The notes beneath the pieces were generated by a model. The model saw only the letters and a list, made by a program, of their open reading frames with translations, was not told where the DNA came from and did not search any database. Both the position numbers and the translations under genes were made by a program. From assembly GCA_003268905.1 (NCBI GenBank), contig QLTU01000004.1:62001-126000 (forward strand): a stretch of DNA of 64,000 nt. Reading direction: 5' to 3'. This document shows positions 11,654 to 21,741 of the stretch, piece after piece. The number at the start of each line of letters is the position of its first letter. Position 1 is the first letter of the stretch. Origin of the DNA: Acidovorax defluvii. Its GTDB lineage: Bacteria > Pseudomonadota > Gammaproteobacteria > Burkholderiales > Burkholderiaceae_C.

Positions 11654-12008
11654 TTCAGGGGGCATTCTTGTTGTGGATAGGAGGAACGGTTCAAGGCGGC
11701 GGATTGTAGCTTGTCAAGGAGTTATCCACAATTTCAAAAGCACCTGCAAAAAACAGGGCGGCGGGACCTGGGTGTGCGGTTTTTTGTGGGTCGACAAAGG
11801 CCCACAACGCGGTGGGCATTGCCAGTTGGCATCAAGCCTGCGATAATTTTCGGTTTCCCTGAATGTGTTCAGGGTGATTTGACCCGGCGCGCCGTTATTT
11901 CAGCCCCGCAAGTCTTCGGTTGTGAGCGACTCCCGCATGGGGCGCTGCGGCCACGGATGGCGGGGTTCAAGAGCAGTAGCCCGGAACTGAACCTCAAGGA
12001 ATAGCATC
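11654..12008. other. probable origin of replication (oriC) between dnaA and rpmH
   Basis: No gene fits here. There is an exact DnaA box TTATCCACA at 11722-11730 and an 8-of-9 match on the other strand at 11672-11680. A spaced inverted pair TTGTGGG/CCCACAA lies at 11784-11807, an AT-richer patch near 11841-11860 and a small hairpin CCCTGAA/TTCAGGG at 11857-11874. Transcription diverges from this point (dnaA-dnaN-gyrB left, rpmH-yidC-mnmE right). Few boxes are recognisable by eye, so boundaries are uncertain. Confidence 0.65.
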
Positions 12009-12143
12009 ATGAAACGTACTTATCAGCCCTCCAAGACGCGCCGCGCACGCACCCACGGTTTCCTCGTCCGCATGAAGACCCGCGGCGGCCGCGCCGTGAT
12101 CAACGCACGCCGCGCCAAGGGCCGCAAGCGCCTGGCCGTCTAA
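12009..12143 (+). CDS. rpmH: 50S ribosomal protein L34
   Basis: A 44-residue, strongly basic protein matching L34 over its whole length: [18 protein letters not shown] at the start, [19 protein letters not shown] in the middle and KRLAV at the end. It is a structural component of the large ribosomal subunit. The gene was found by reading the frame directly because it is short. It is the first gene of the rightward rpmH-rnpA-yidD-yidC-mnmE run beside oriC. Confidence 0.98.
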   Translation: MKRTYQPSKTRRARTHGFLVRMKTRGGRAVINARRAKGRKRLAV

Positions 12144-12206
12144 GGCCGTTACGGTCTCCGGCCTGCTCCCCGGTTTGCGCCGCCAGGTTCCAAACGGGGT
12201 GCTTGC

Positions 12207-12683
12207 GTGCAACGGTTGAAAACCCGTCCGCAGTTCCAGGCAGCCATGGCGGGAGGCACTGTCTCCCGCACTGCGCATTTTGCGCTGCACCGTCTGGTGC
12301 TGGACGCCAACAGCGCTGCTGCCGCAGTGAACCCCATTGCTTCCTCAGGGCCCGACTCCTTGCCATCTGTGCAAGGGTCGCAGGCCCTGTTTGCTGTGCA
12401 TGAAGTCTGGCTGGGCGCCATGGTGCCCAAACGCTGGGCCAAGCGCGCTGTCACACGCAACACCATCAAGCGGCAGATTTATGCCGTGGCGGACCTGTTC
12501 GAGGCCCGTTTGCCGCAGGCGGCCCATGTGGTGCGCCTGCGTGCCACGTTTGATCGCAAGCAGTTCGTCAGTGCCACGTCCGACCCGCTCAAGCTGGCCG
12601 TGCGGGCTGAACTGTTGCAGTTGTTTGGCCATGCGGCACGGCGTCCTGCCGTGGCGCCAGTGCCTGAGCAAGTGGCCCCATGA
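12207..12683 (+). CDS. rnpA: ribonuclease P protein component
   Basis: A 158-residue RnpA, the basic protein subunit that helps the RNase P RNA remove tRNA 5' leaders. The RNA-binding signature KRAVTRNTIKRQ is present near residues 78-89. The start is GTG 12207 (read as Met, QRLKTRPQFQ). The central part has an Ala/Ser/Pro-rich insertion of about 25 residues (around 36-62) that Enterobacteria lack. The TGA overlaps the yidD ATG by four bases, the usual coupling in this operon. Confidence 0.95.
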   Translation: MQRLKTRPQFQAAMAGGTVSRTAHFALHRLVLDANSAAAAVNPIASSGPDSLPSVQGSQALFAVHEVWLGAMVPKRWAKRAVTRNTIKRQIYAVADLFEARLPQAAHVVRLRATFDRKQFVSATSDPLKLAVRAELLQLFGHAARRPAVAPVPEQVAP

Positions 12684-12973
12684 TGCGTGCAACACTCATG
12701 GGGCTGGTCAAGGGCTACCGGCTGTTCCTCAGCCCCTGGCTGGGCTCGTCCTGCCGGTTTGAGCCCACCTGCTCGGCCTATTCGCTGCAGGCGCTGGAGC
12801 AGCATGGTGCTGCGGCGGGCAGTTATCTCACGGTGCGCAGGCTGGTACGCTGCCATCCCTGGTGTGACGGGGGCCATGACCCGGTCCCGCAACAATTGCC
12901 GCGCAGCATGCGGCTTTTTTCGCGGCTTTCTCCTTCCAACACCCAACCATCCTCACCAAAGAAGTCTTCATGA
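12680..12973 (+). CDS. yidD: membrane protein insertion efficiency factor YidD
   Basis: A 97-residue YidD/Haemolysin-domain protein, proposed to assist YidC-dependent insertion at the inner membrane. The hallmark YRLFLSPWLGSSCRFEPTCS with its Cys pair and CHPWCDGGHDPVP are both present. The start ATG 12680 overlaps the rnpA stop, and the stop codon overlaps the yidC ATG at 12970. The C-terminal 20 residues are Ser/Pro-rich and unconserved. Confidence 0.95.
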   Translation: MMRATLMGLVKGYRLFLSPWLGSSCRFEPTCSAYSLQALEQHGAAAGSYLTVRRLVRCHPWCDGGHDPVPQQLPRSMRLFSRLSPSNTQPSSPKKSS

Positions 12974-14664
12974 ACGACATTCGCCGCACCATCCTGTGGG
13001 TGATTTTTGGCTTTTCCATGGTTCTGCTGTGGGACAAGTGGCAAGTTCACAACGGGAAACAGGCCTCTTTCTTCCCATCGTCCACAACCGCATCGGCCCC
13101 TGCTGCCCCCGCATCGGCGGCCAATGGTGCTGCCAGCACGTCCAGCGTGCCGACCGCCACCACGGGTGGCGCTACGGCTGCGCAGGTGCCTGGTGAAGCT
13201 GCACGTGTGAGCCCCGCTGCCCATGAACGTGTGACGTTCAACACCGACGTGCTGGAAGTCACGTTCGACACGCTGGGTGGCTCGATGGTCAAGACATCGC
13301 TGCCCCGCTTCAAGGCGCTCGACAAGAGTGGCAAAACCTTTGTGCTGCTCGACGAAAGCGCTGACCGGGTGTACCTGGCCCAGACCGGTCTGGTGGGTGG
13401 CGACTTCCCCAACCACAAGACGCCGCTGGCGCTGGTGCCCGGCGACCGCACACTGAAAGACGGCCAGAATGAGCTGGTGGTGCGTTTCGAGTCGCCCGAC
13501 GTGGGCGGTGTGAAGCTGGTGAAGACCTACACGTTTGAGCGTGGTTCGTACGCGGTGCGTGTGCAGCACGACGTGCAAAACACCGGCACAGCCGCCGTGG
13601 CCCCGCAGCTCTACATGCAGCTGGTGCGTGACGGCAACCCGCCCCCGGGCGAGTCCTCGTTCTATTCCACCTTTACCGGCCCGGCCATCTACACCGAAGC
13701 CAAGAAGTACCAGAAGGTCGAGTTCAAGAGCATCGAGAACAACAAGGTGGACGTGGAAAAGACCGCCACCAACGGCTACGTGGCCATGGTGCAGCACTAT
13801 TTCGCATCGGCCTGGCTGCTGGCCGATGGCCTCAAGCGCGACCTGTTCACCCGCAAGGTGGACAACAACCTGTATGCCGTGGGCATGATCACCCCCCTCG
13901 ACAGCATTGCGCCGGGTGCCACCCAGTCGGTACAGTCCAAGCTGTTTGTGGGCCCGCAAGAAGAAAAAGTGCTGGAGTCGCTGGCCCCCGGCCTGGAGCT
14001 GGTCAAGGACTACGGCTGGCTGACCATCCTGGCCAAGCCGCTGTACTGGCTGCTGACGCTGCTGTACGGCTTCCTGGGCAACTGGGGCTGGGCCATCGTG
14101 GCGCTGGTGGTGCTGCTGAAGATCGCGTTCTACTGGCTCAACGCCAAGGCCTACGCCAGCATGGCCAAGATGAAGGCCATCAACCCCAAGATCATGGAGA
14201 TGCGCGAGCGCCTAAAGGACAAGCCGCAGCAGATGCAGCAGGAGATGATGCGCATCTACCGCGAGGAAAAGGTCAACCCCATGGGTGGCTGCTTCCCCAT
14301 CATGATCCAGATCCCTGTGTTCATTGCGCTGTACTGGGTGCTGCTGTCCAGCGTCGAGATGCGCAATGCGCCCTGGATCGGCTGGATCCACGACCTGTCC
14401 ACGCCCGACCCTTACTTCATCCTGCCGCTCTTGATGACGGCCAGCTCGCTGCTGCAGACGGCGCTGAACCCCGCGCCACCTGACCCGATGCAGGCCAAGA
14501 TGATGTGGTTCATGCCGCTGATTTTCAGCGTGATGTTCTTCTTCTTCCCGGCCGGCCTGGTGCTGTACTGGCTGACGAACAACATCCTGTCGATTGCGCA
14601 GCAGTGGATCATCAACACCCGCATGGGCGTGCCGCCGCAATTCAATTTGCCGAAGTTCAAGTGA
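12970..14664 (+). CDS. yidC: membrane protein insertase YidC
   Basis: A 564-residue YidC/Oxa1 insertase of the inner membrane. There is an N-terminal signal-anchor (ILWVIFGFSMVLLW), an Ala/Ser/Thr-rich linker (residues about 35-80), a periplasmic beta domain, and the C-terminal five-helix core beginning near YGWLTILAKPLYWLLT with NWGWAIVALVVLLKIAF, GGCFPIMIQIPVFIALYW and the final FFFFPAGLVLYWLTNN. It overlaps the end of yidD and is followed by a strong intrinsic terminator. Confidence 0.98.
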   Translation: MNDIRRTILWVIFGFSMVLLWDKWQVHNGKQASFFPSSTTASAPAAPASAANGAASTSSVPTATTGGATAAQVPGEAARVSPAAHERVTFNTDVLEVTFDTLGGSMVKTSLPRFKALDKSGKTFVLLDESADRVYLAQTGLVGGDFPNHKTPLALVPGDRTLKDGQNELVVRFESPDVGGVKLVKTYTFERGSYAVRVQHDVQNTGTAAVAPQLYMQLVRDGNPPPGESSFYSTFTGPAIYTEAKKYQKVEFKSIENNKVDVEKTATNGYVAMVQHYFASAWLLADGLKRDLFTRKVDNNLYAVGMITPLDSIAPGATQSVQSKLFVGPQEEKVLESLAPGLELVKDYGWLTILAKPLYWLLTLLYGFLGNWGWAIVALVVLLKIAFYWLNAKAYASMAKMKAINPKIMEMRERLKDKPQQMQQEMMRIYREEKVNPMGGCFPIMIQIPVFIALYWVLLSSVEMRNAPWIGWIHDLSTPDPYFILPLLMTASSLLQTALNPAPPDPMQAKMMWFMPLIFSVMFFFFPAGLVLYWLTNNILSIAQQWIINTRMGVPPQFNLPKFK

Positions 14665-14705
14665 TGCTGCAGCGGCAACGCTGACATCCACGAACTGATC
14701 CCCGA

Positions 14706-14729
14706 AAGGCCGCGCAAGCGGCCTTTTTT
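14706..14729 (+). terminator. intrinsic terminator after yidC
   Basis: AAGGCCGC and GCGGCCTT pair around a GCAA tetraloop, followed by a run of six T. It separates yidC from mnmE by transcription. Confidence 0.9.
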
Positions 14730-14755
14730 CTGTCCACCTTGTAAAGTCCTTGCCC

Positions 14756-16177
14756 ATGCTCGCCCGCCACCACGATCCCATCGCCGCCATCGCCACCGCC
14801 CCCGGACGCGGGGCTGTGGGTATCGTGCGCGTGTCGGGCAAGGGGCTGGGGGTGCTGGTGGAAGCCGTTTGTGGGCGCACCTTGCGCCCGCGCGAGGCCA
14901 CTTACCTGCCCTTCCGTGATGCGGTGGGGCAACCCATTGACCAGGGGCTGGCGCTATTTTTCCCCGCGCCCCACTCCTACACCGGCGAAGACGTGCTGGA
15001 GCTGCAGGCCCATGGTGGGCCGGTGGTCTTGCAGCTACTGCTGGCGCGCTGCCTGGAGGCGGGCGCACAGGCGCACCCGGCCACAGGCCAGCCCGCCCTG
15101 CCCGGCCTGCGCGTGGCCCAGCCGGGCGAATTCACCGAGCGTGCGTTTCTCAACGACAAGATCGACCTGGCGCAGGCCGAGGCGATTGCCGACCTGATCG
15201 ACGCCTCTACCACTGCGGCGGCGCGCAGCGCCAGCCGCTCGCTCACGGGCGCTTTCTCGCACGAGATCCATGCACTGCGCGATGCGCTCATTCACCTGCG
15301 CATGCTGGTGGAGGCAACGCTCGACTTTCCTGAAGAAGAAATCGACTTCCTGCGCAAGGCAGACGCGCGCGGGCAGCTATCGAATTTGAAGCAAACGCTG
15401 TCGCAGGTAATGCAGCGGGCCCGCCAGGGCGCGCTGCTGCGCGAGGGCATCAAGGTGGTGATTGCCGGGCAGCCCAACGCCGGCAAAAGCTCGTTGCTCA
15501 ACGCCTTGGCCGGCGCCGAGCTGGCCATCGTCACGCCCATTGCCGGAACCACGCGCGACAAGGTGCAGCAGACGATCCAGATCGAAGGCGTGCCCCTGCA
15601 CATCATCGACACCGCCGGGCTGCGCGACAGCGATGACGAAGTGGAACGCATTGGCATCGCCCGCGCCTGGGACGAAATTGCCGGCGCCGATGCGGTGCTG
15701 TTCCTGCACGACCTCGCGCGCCGGGATGCGATGGACTGCAGGGCAGCGGACGCAGTGATAGAGAGCACCCTGGCCGAAAAATTGCCTTCATCCGTGCCCG
15801 TCATCGACGTATGGAACAAGGTGGACTGCGTGCCGGGGGCCGCACAACCTGCGTCCGCAGGGCGGGCCGCCGTGCACCTGTCGGCCCGCACGGGCGAAGG
15901 GCTGGATGCCTTGCGCCGCATTTTGCTGGAGGTGGCGGGCTGGCAGTCGGCGCCAGAAGGCGTGTACATCGCTCGCGCCCGGCATGTGCAGGCGCTGCGC
16001 ACCGTGCAGCAGCACTTGGAGGAGGCAGCGGCCCAGCTGGATGCCCTTGGCCCCGCGCTGGACCTGTTGGCCGAAGAGCTGCGCCTGGCGCAGAACGCGC
16101 TGAGCAGCATCACCGGCGAATTTTCGTCCGACGACCTGCTGGGTGTCATCTTCTCCAGTTTTTGTATCGGCAAGTAA
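14756..16177 (+). CDS. mnmE: tRNA uridine-5-carboxymethylaminomethyl modification GTPase MnmE
   Basis: A 473-residue MnmE (TrmE), which with MnmG modifies the wobble uridine of several tRNAs. The N-terminal folate-binding domain ([20 protein letters not shown]) is followed by a helical domain with an inserted G domain: G1 [13 protein letters not shown]2 GTTRDK, G3 DTAGLRD and G4 NKVD. The C-terminus ends in the catalytic FCIGK. I chose ATG 14756; a TTG at 14750 is in frame. No -35/-10 was assigned, but the preceding terminator implies its own promoter. Confidence 0.97.
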   Translation: MLARHHDPIAAIATAPGRGAVGIVRVSGKGLGVLVEAVCGRTLRPREATYLPFRDAVGQPIDQGLALFFPAPHSYTGEDVLELQAHGGPVVLQLLLARCLEAGAQAHPATGQPALPGLRVAQPGEFTERAFLNDKIDLAQAEAIADLIDASTTAAARSASRSLTGAFSHEIHALRDALIHLRMLVEATLDFPEEEIDFLRKADARGQLSNLKQTLSQVMQRARQGALLREGIKVVIAGQPNAGKSSLLNALAGAELAIVTPIAGTTRDKVQQTIQIEGVPLHIIDTAGLRDSDDEVERIGIARAWDEIAGADAVLFLHDLARRDAMDCRAADAVIESTLAEKLPSSVPVIDVWNKVDCVPGAAQPASAGRAAVHLSARTGEGLDALRRILLEVAGWQSAPEGVYIARARHVQALRTVQQHLEEAAAQLDALGPALDLLAEELRLAQNALSSITGEFSSDDLLGVIFSSFCIGK

Positions 16178-16257
16178 CGGTATTGGTCGGCTTTTGTTGT
16201 AAACAGTCGTAAAGAATGCTTGTGCCTGCTCTGTTACAAGGTTAGCTTCAACAGACC

Positions 16258-16748
16258 ATGAACGCCATTACACCCATCGCATCCAAAATCGATCTCACGG
16301 GCCTGCTGAGCGCCATCGCCCAGGCGGATGCAGACGACAGCATGTCCAATCCTCTGACGCCCGCACAGTGGGATCGGTTTCCGCCTACCTGCAGCCCTAT
16401 GCCGTGCCAGCCGGCCATGTGCTGTTTTCCCAGGGTGCGACGGACAGAACGCTTTATCTGGTCGAGAGCGGCAGCCTGAGCGTGCACTACCAAGACGAAA
16501 AGGAGCGCCTGCGGCTGGCGATTGTGGGGCCGGGGTCGGTGGTGGGAGAAGGCGCCTTCTTTTCGATGCGCCCCCGCAGCGCCACGGTGCAGGCCAGCGC
16601 GCCGACCAGGCTGTGGACCCTGACGGCTTTGCGCTTTACCGAGCTGACCAACCGCCAGCCCGCCATTGCGCTGGGTCTGGCCATGGCCGCAGGGGCTGTG
16701 CTGGCGAAACGGCTGGGCAACCGCCGCCGCCGCGTTGCAGCTACCTGA
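16258..16748 (+). pseudogene. cyclic-nucleotide-binding-domain protein, split by an apparent frameshift
   Basis: Two reading frames together make one Crp-type effector domain. Frame one starts at ATG 16258 and gives MNAITPIASKIDLTGLLSAI through NPLTPAQW. The rest (SAYLQPYAVPAGHVLFSQGA, then the typical GSVVGEGAFFSMRPRSATV) continues in the -1 frame from about 16368. Joining them restores a roughly 163-residue protein with a single cNMP-binding fold and no DNA-binding helix-turn-helix. A one-base loss between about 16362 and 16372 explains it. The second frame alone could start at GTG 16368, giving an N-terminally truncated product. Whether this is decay or a read error cannot be told from the sequence. 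Confidence 0.7.
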
Positions 16749-16857
16749 CACCGGGCGTTCTTCACGCTTTTTCCGGGTTCATTGGGAGGTGCTCGCGTGG
16801 GTGCGCCGGGTAAACTCAATTCGGATATTTACCGGTGCCTCCGCCAGAAAGCAAACC

Positions 16858-17721
16858 ATGTCCCTGTTCAGTTGGTTTAGCCGCAAACCTTCACCGTCGA
16901 AACCCCGTTCGCCCATCGAACCCTCGGGCCTGCTCAACGCGGATGCCACGGTTCCGCTGGCGGTGGGACGCAATCCGGCCCTGGAACCCCGGCCCGTGGA
17001 GCACGCTGCCAACCGCAAGAATGAACGCATGGAGCGGCGCGAACTGCTCTACACCGTGGTGCGGCATGCCATGGTGCGTGCCGGGGTACTGTCGGCCAGT
17101 TACAAGTTCAAGGTGTTGTCGCTGGACCAGCGCGGCCGGCAGTTTCTGGTGATGATGGACCTGGCCCGCGAGTTTGGCGGAAAAACCGTGCGGCTCAGCG
17201 AGATCGAGGCGCTGATTGCCCGGACGGCCAAGGCCCGTTACGACATTCTGGTGACGGCGGTTTACTGGCGCATCAATGACCATGTAGCAGTGGGCATTCC
17301 GCAAAAAGGCATTGCCCCGCTGGGGGCCTCTCTGCCCGCAGCCTCTGCCGCAGCCGGTGTGCCTGTGCGGGCGGCTGCTCCCGTGGCTCCTGCGTTGCGC
17401 CCTGCCGGGCTGGTTGCCGCCGCAGCGCCCCCTGTGCGGCCAGCCCCCATTGCGCAGGCCCGCCCCGAGGCCGCTGCGGTGCGCCCTGCGCCGCGCTACG
17501 AACCCATCGAGGCCGACGAAGTGGCGGCATTCAAGCGCGCGCTGTCGGATGCCGCTGGCGCACGGGCAGCGCCTGCCGCGGCCAGCAAGCCGGGTGTCCC
17601 GTTGCGGTCGGAACCTTTGCTGCCACCCTCCCGGCCGACCGGATTTGAAGACACCGTGATGCCCGGTGCGGATGGGGCATCTCCGGACCTCAGCAGCACC
17701 CAATACGGCGACCTCAACTGA
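16858..17721 (+). CDS. conserved hypothetical protein with Ala/Pro-rich C-terminal half
   Basis: A 287-residue protein I do not recognise. The start MSLFSWFSRKPSPSKPR (ATG 16858) is preferred over an upstream frame that overlaps the previous gene. Residues about 55-145 look folded (ERRELLYTVVRHAMVRAGVL, FLVMMDLAREFGG, YDILVTAVYWRINDHV). The remainder is a low-complexity Ala/Pro/Val region followed by a conserved-looking tail (EADEVAAFKRALSDAAG). No signal peptide or transmembrane segment is evident, so a cytoplasmic location is likely. Function unknown. Confidence 0.75.
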   Translation: MSLFSWFSRKPSPSKPRSPIEPSGLLNADATVPLAVGRNPALEPRPVEHAANRKNERMERRELLYTVVRHAMVRAGVLSASYKFKVLSLDQRGRQFLVMMDLAREFGGKTVRLSEIEALIARTAKARYDILVTAVYWRINDHVAVGIPQKGIAPLGASLPAASAAAGVPVRAAAPVAPALRPAGLVAAAAPPVRPAPIAQARPEAAAVRPAPRYEPIEADEVAAFKRALSDAAGARAAPAAASKPGVPLRSEPLLPPSRPTGFEDTVMPGADGASPDLSSTQYGDLN

Positions 17722-17786
17722 AATAGGCTGTGTCGGGCAGCGGCGCCCGACTGCACGCCTTTGCCGGCCCTGCGCTCAACCGGGGG

Positions 17787-18341
17787 TCAGTGCCCGGCGA
17801 AATCCACCAGGGTGTAAAGCGCAAGACCGCTTTCGCGCAGGCGCTGTGATCCGCCCAGCTCCGGCAAATCGACAATGGCGGCGCCTTCGGTGACCGTGGC
17901 GCCCAGTTTTTCCAGAAGCTTCTTGCCAGCCATCATGGTGCCGCCGGTGGCAATCAGGTCGTCGATCAGCAGCACGCGGTCGCCTGGTTTGACGGCATCG
18001 GTGTGCAACTCTACGGTGGCGCTGCCGTATTCGAGTTCGTAGGTTTCTTCTACCGTGGTGAAAGGCAGCTTGCCTTTTTTGCGGATGGGCACAAACCCCA
18101 CATTCAATTCGTAGGCAACCACTGCGCCCAGGATGAAGCCGCGTGCGTCCAGCCCGGCCACCACGTCGGGGCGCAGCGCGCGGTCCATGTAGCGGTGCAC
18201 GAAGGCATCTATCAGGACGCGGAAAACCTTGGGGTCCTGGAGCAGGGGCGTGATGTCGCGAAACTGCACCCCCGGAGCGGGCCAGTCGGGGACCGTGCGG
18301 ATGTGCTGGCGAAGGAAGTCGTTGACGCTGAGGGGCTGCAT
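17787..18341 (-). CDS. apt: adenine phosphoribosyltransferase
   Basis: A 184-residue purine salvage enzyme converting adenine and PRPP to AMP. The PRPP-binding motif is clear ([15 protein letters not shown]), with upstream elements typical of Apt: [25 protein letters not shown] and [12 protein letters not shown] 18341 ([14 protein letters not shown]) gives the usual Apt length; the frame extends upstream to 18485, and ATG 18389 is an alternative start. It is transcribed opposite to its neighbours. Confidence 0.95.
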   Translation of the reverse strand: MQPLSVNDFLRQHIRTVPDWPAPGVQFRDITPLLQDPKVFRVLIDAFVHRYMDRALRPDVVAGLDARGFILGAVVAYELNVGFVPIRKKGKLPFTTVEETYELEYGSATVELHTDAVKPGDRVLLIDDLIATGGTMMAGKKLLEKLGATVTEGAAIVDLPELGGSQRLRESGLALYTLVDFAGH

Positions 18342-18560
18342 GGGATGGCGCGGTGTGGCAAGGAGCAAAGAAGAAGGCGGCGAAGGCATGGTCTGCCATT
18401 GGGGGAGTGTAAGAGCCGCTTGCCGATCTGTTGAGGGGATGTGCGTGCCAGAAACACCTATCAGCGCTGCCCCCGTCCACCCCATAATGGGTAAATGTTG
18501 TTTCTCCCTGTTCCGCGGGCGGCGTTCGGTCTACCTGCGGTCCGCGCATCGGATTGACCC

Positions 18561-21500
18561 ATGCCCATCTCAGTCCTCTTGATCGATGGTGATTGTGCCC
18601 ACGCGCAGGCAGTGGTGGGTGCGCTGGTCGATCCCTGGCTGGACTGGGCGGTCGAGGTGGCGCCTTCGCTGGCCCACGCCCGCCCTGTGCTGGCTCGCCA
18701 GCAGACCGATGTGGTGCTGACGGTGCGGCGCGTGGTGGATGGCACTGCCTTTGACGTGCTTGAACTGCTTGACAACGTGCCCGCCCTGCTCATCGTGCCT
18801 GAGGGAGAAGAGGCGCAGGCGGCACACGCCATGCGGCATGGCTTCTGTGACTTTCTCGTGCAGACCCCGCAGCGGGACCATCTGCTGGCGCTTCCGGCGC
18901 AGATTCAGGCGGTGCTGGAACGCAGCACGGGCGCCCGGGCGCGCCAGAGCGCCGAGGCCGTGCTGGCACGCCAGCACCGCTTGCTGCAGGCCATCACACA
19001 AGCCCAGGCCATCTTCATTGCCGGCTCGTCGCCTCGCGCCGCGTTTGACGCGGTGCTGCAGGAATTGATGGCGCTCACCGGCAGCGCGTTCGGGCTGGTG
19101 GGGCAGGTGCAGCACAAGCCCGAGGGGCAGCCATTCTTGCGCGTGCATGCCATGACCGACATCAGCTGGGATGCCGCTTCGCGCGCCCACTATGCGCAGC
19201 ATGCCCAGGAGGGAATGGTCTTTGACAACCTGCACACCCTGCTGGGTGCGGTGCTTTTGACGGGTGAGCCCGTCATCAGCAATGACCCCGGCACCGACCA
19301 GCGCAGCACCGGGGTGCCGCCGGGGCATCCCGCACTTGAAAGCTATCTGGGCCTGCCCATCCATGCCGCAGGGCGTTTGTCGCCATGGTCGGGCTGGCCA
19401 ACCGCCCGGGCGGTTACTCGCAGGCAGATGTGCAATTTCTGCAGCCGTTGCTCAACACGGCGGGGCATCTGGAGCTGGCCCGCCGGGCCGAGCTGGCGCG
19501 CAGCGAAGTCGAGTCCCAGCTGGCGCGCACCAGTGCGCTGCTGGCCGAAAAAACCCGTGCGCTGGAAGGCACGCTGGCCAGCGTTTCCCAGGGCATCACC
19601 AGCGTGGATGCCACAGGGCACATCCGTGTCTACAACCGGCGTTATCTAGAACTGCTGGATTTGCCCGAAGAACTGCTCGCAACGCAGCCGACCGTGGAAG
19701 AGGTGGTGCGGTTCCAGACCGGCAGGGGTGATTTCGGACCCGGGTTCGAGTTGATCGAGCCGTCCGCACGGGCGTATGTGGCATCGGATCACTCGTGGCG
19801 CGTGGATGGCCCCAGCGTGCCCGAAACCTATATCCGCAAAACACGCGCGGGGCGGTTTCTGGAGGTGCGCACGCGGTTTCTGGAGGCCGGGGGCCGCGTG
19901 CGCACTTTTTCCGATGTGACCGAATACCTTGGCACACTGCAGGCGCTGCGGGAGAGTGAGGCGCGCTGGCGCAGCCTTACCCATCTTTCATCGGACTGGT
20001 ACTGGGAGCAGGATGCCGACTTCCGGTTTGTCCGGTTCGACGGCAGCGCAGAGCGTGATCGGGATATCCCGGATGAATCGCAATACGGCCTGACCCGCTG
20101 GGAACTGCCCGACGCCGTGGTGGCGCCCGGGCAATGGAGCAAGCACCGCCAGCAGCTGCAGGCCCACAAGGTCTTTCATGACTTCGAGATGCGGCGCACC
20201 GGCAGCGACGGCACGCCCATCTGGGTATCCATCAGTGGCGAACCCATCTTTGATGCCGAAGGCCGGTTTACCGGGTATCGCGGCATTGCACGCAATATCA
20301 CCCAGCGCAAGAAGGCCGAGGCCGAGATCGAGCGGCTCGCGTTTTATGACGAGCTCACAGGGCTGCCCAATCGCCGGCTGTTGCTGGACCGGCTCGCGCA
20401 GGCGGCCCAACTGTGCGCGCGCGAAGAGTGCCACGGCGCCCTGCTGTTTCTGGACCTGGACAACTTCAAGGCCATCAACGACACGTTCGGTCACGAATGG
20501 GGAGACCGCCTGCTGGTTCAGGTGGCGGAGCGCTTGCAGGCCGGTGTGCGGTCTGTGGACACCGTGGCCCGCCTCGGGGGTGATGAGTTTGTGCTGATTC
20601 TCCAGCACCTGCACAGCGTGGAGCCCGAGGCTGCCGTCGAGGCCGAAGCGATTGCCCAGAAGGTCATCGCATCGCTGAACGAACCTTTTCAGGTGGACAA
20701 ACGCGAGATTCACCGCACACCGAGCATCGGTATCGCGCTGTTTCGGGACGCGCAGCAGTCGGTGCACGAATTGCTTCAGCGTGCGGACCTGGCCATGTAC
20801 CAGGCCAAGGTCCAGGGGCGCAATACGCTGTGCTTTTTTGACCCCGCCATGCAGGCCGCCGCCAGCGCGCGGTCGGCGCTGGAGGGGGATATCCGGCTGG
20901 CGCTGCAGCGCAACGAGTTTCTGCTGCACTACCAGCCGGTGGTGAACGAGCAGGGCGAGGTGATGGGCGCAGAGGCACTGGTGCGCTGGATGCATCCGCA
21001 GCGCGGCATGGTTTCGCCCGGCGAGTTCATTCCGCTGGCCGAGCAGACCGGGCTGATCCTGCCGTTGGGGCGGCTGGTCATGCGGCTGGCATGTGAACAG
21101 CTGGCGCTGTGGGCGGCCATGCCCCGCACCGCTGGCTGGAGCGTGTCGGTGAACGTCAGCGCCAAGGAGTTCCGGCGCCCCCATTTTGTGCCGCAGGTGC
21201 TGGAAATCTTGCAAGAGTCTGGCGCCGACCCGAGCCGGCTGAAGGTGGAGCTGACCGAAAGCCTGATGCTGCACGACGTGGAGGACAGCATCCTCAAGAT
21301 GCAGGCCCTGCGCACCCTGGGTGTGGGCTTTTCGCTGGACGATTTTGGTACGGGCTATTCATCGCTGGGCTACCTCAAGCGCCTGCCGCTCGACCAGCTC
21401 AAGATCGACCAGAGTTTTGTGCGCGACGTACTCACTGACCCCAACGACGCGGCCATTGCCTGCACCATTGTGGCGCTGGCCCATAGCCTGGGGCTGAAGG

Positions 21501-21619
21501 TGGTGGCAGAGGGGGTCGAGACCCCGGGGCAGCTCGATTTTCTATTGCGCAACGGCTGCCGCAGTTTTCAGGGATATCTTTTCGGACGTCCAGGGCCTGT
21601 TGAATTGCTATATAAATAA
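18561..21619 (+). pseudogene. REC-like/GAF/PAS/GGDEF/EAL protein with an internal frameshift
   Basis: A cyclic-di-GMP turnover protein encoded in two frames. The first (from ATG 18561) gives a receiver-like N-terminus (ISVLLIDGDCAHAQAVV) and most of a GAF domain ending at YLGLPIHAAGRL. The sequence then continues in another frame from about 19385 (MVGLANRPGGYSQADVQFL), giving the end of GAF, a coiled linker, two PAS domains, GGDEF (RLGGDEFVLIL) and EAL (GAEALVRW, DDFGTGYSSLGYL). Loss of one base in GTTTGTCGCC near 19376-19384 explains the break; restoring a G gives a seamless GRLVAMVGL. Catalytic motifs of both GGDEF and EAL are intact, so the downstream part (744 codons from 19385) could be functional on its own. 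The stop codon lies inside a copy of the interspersed repeat. Confidence 0.85.
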
Positions 21620-21675
21620 TAGCTGTAGGCGCTTTATGGATAAGGACTTCAGCCGTATTTCATCAAAATTTTTGC
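21606..21675. repeat. interspersed palindromic repeat, copy B
   Basis: TGCTATATAAATAATAGCTG, then GGCGCTTTATGGATAAG and a divergent tail. Its TAA closes the GGDEF/EAL frame. Confidence 0.7.
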
Positions 21676-21741
21676 TGACCGCTGCAACGGATACGCCCCC
21701 GGCCTGGGCTGCCGTGCTGCGCCTCATGGGGAGGTGCCTTG

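Noticed and set aside
11879-11907. TTGACC as a -35 of an rpmH promoter
   Set aside because: No -10 element at a proper distance.
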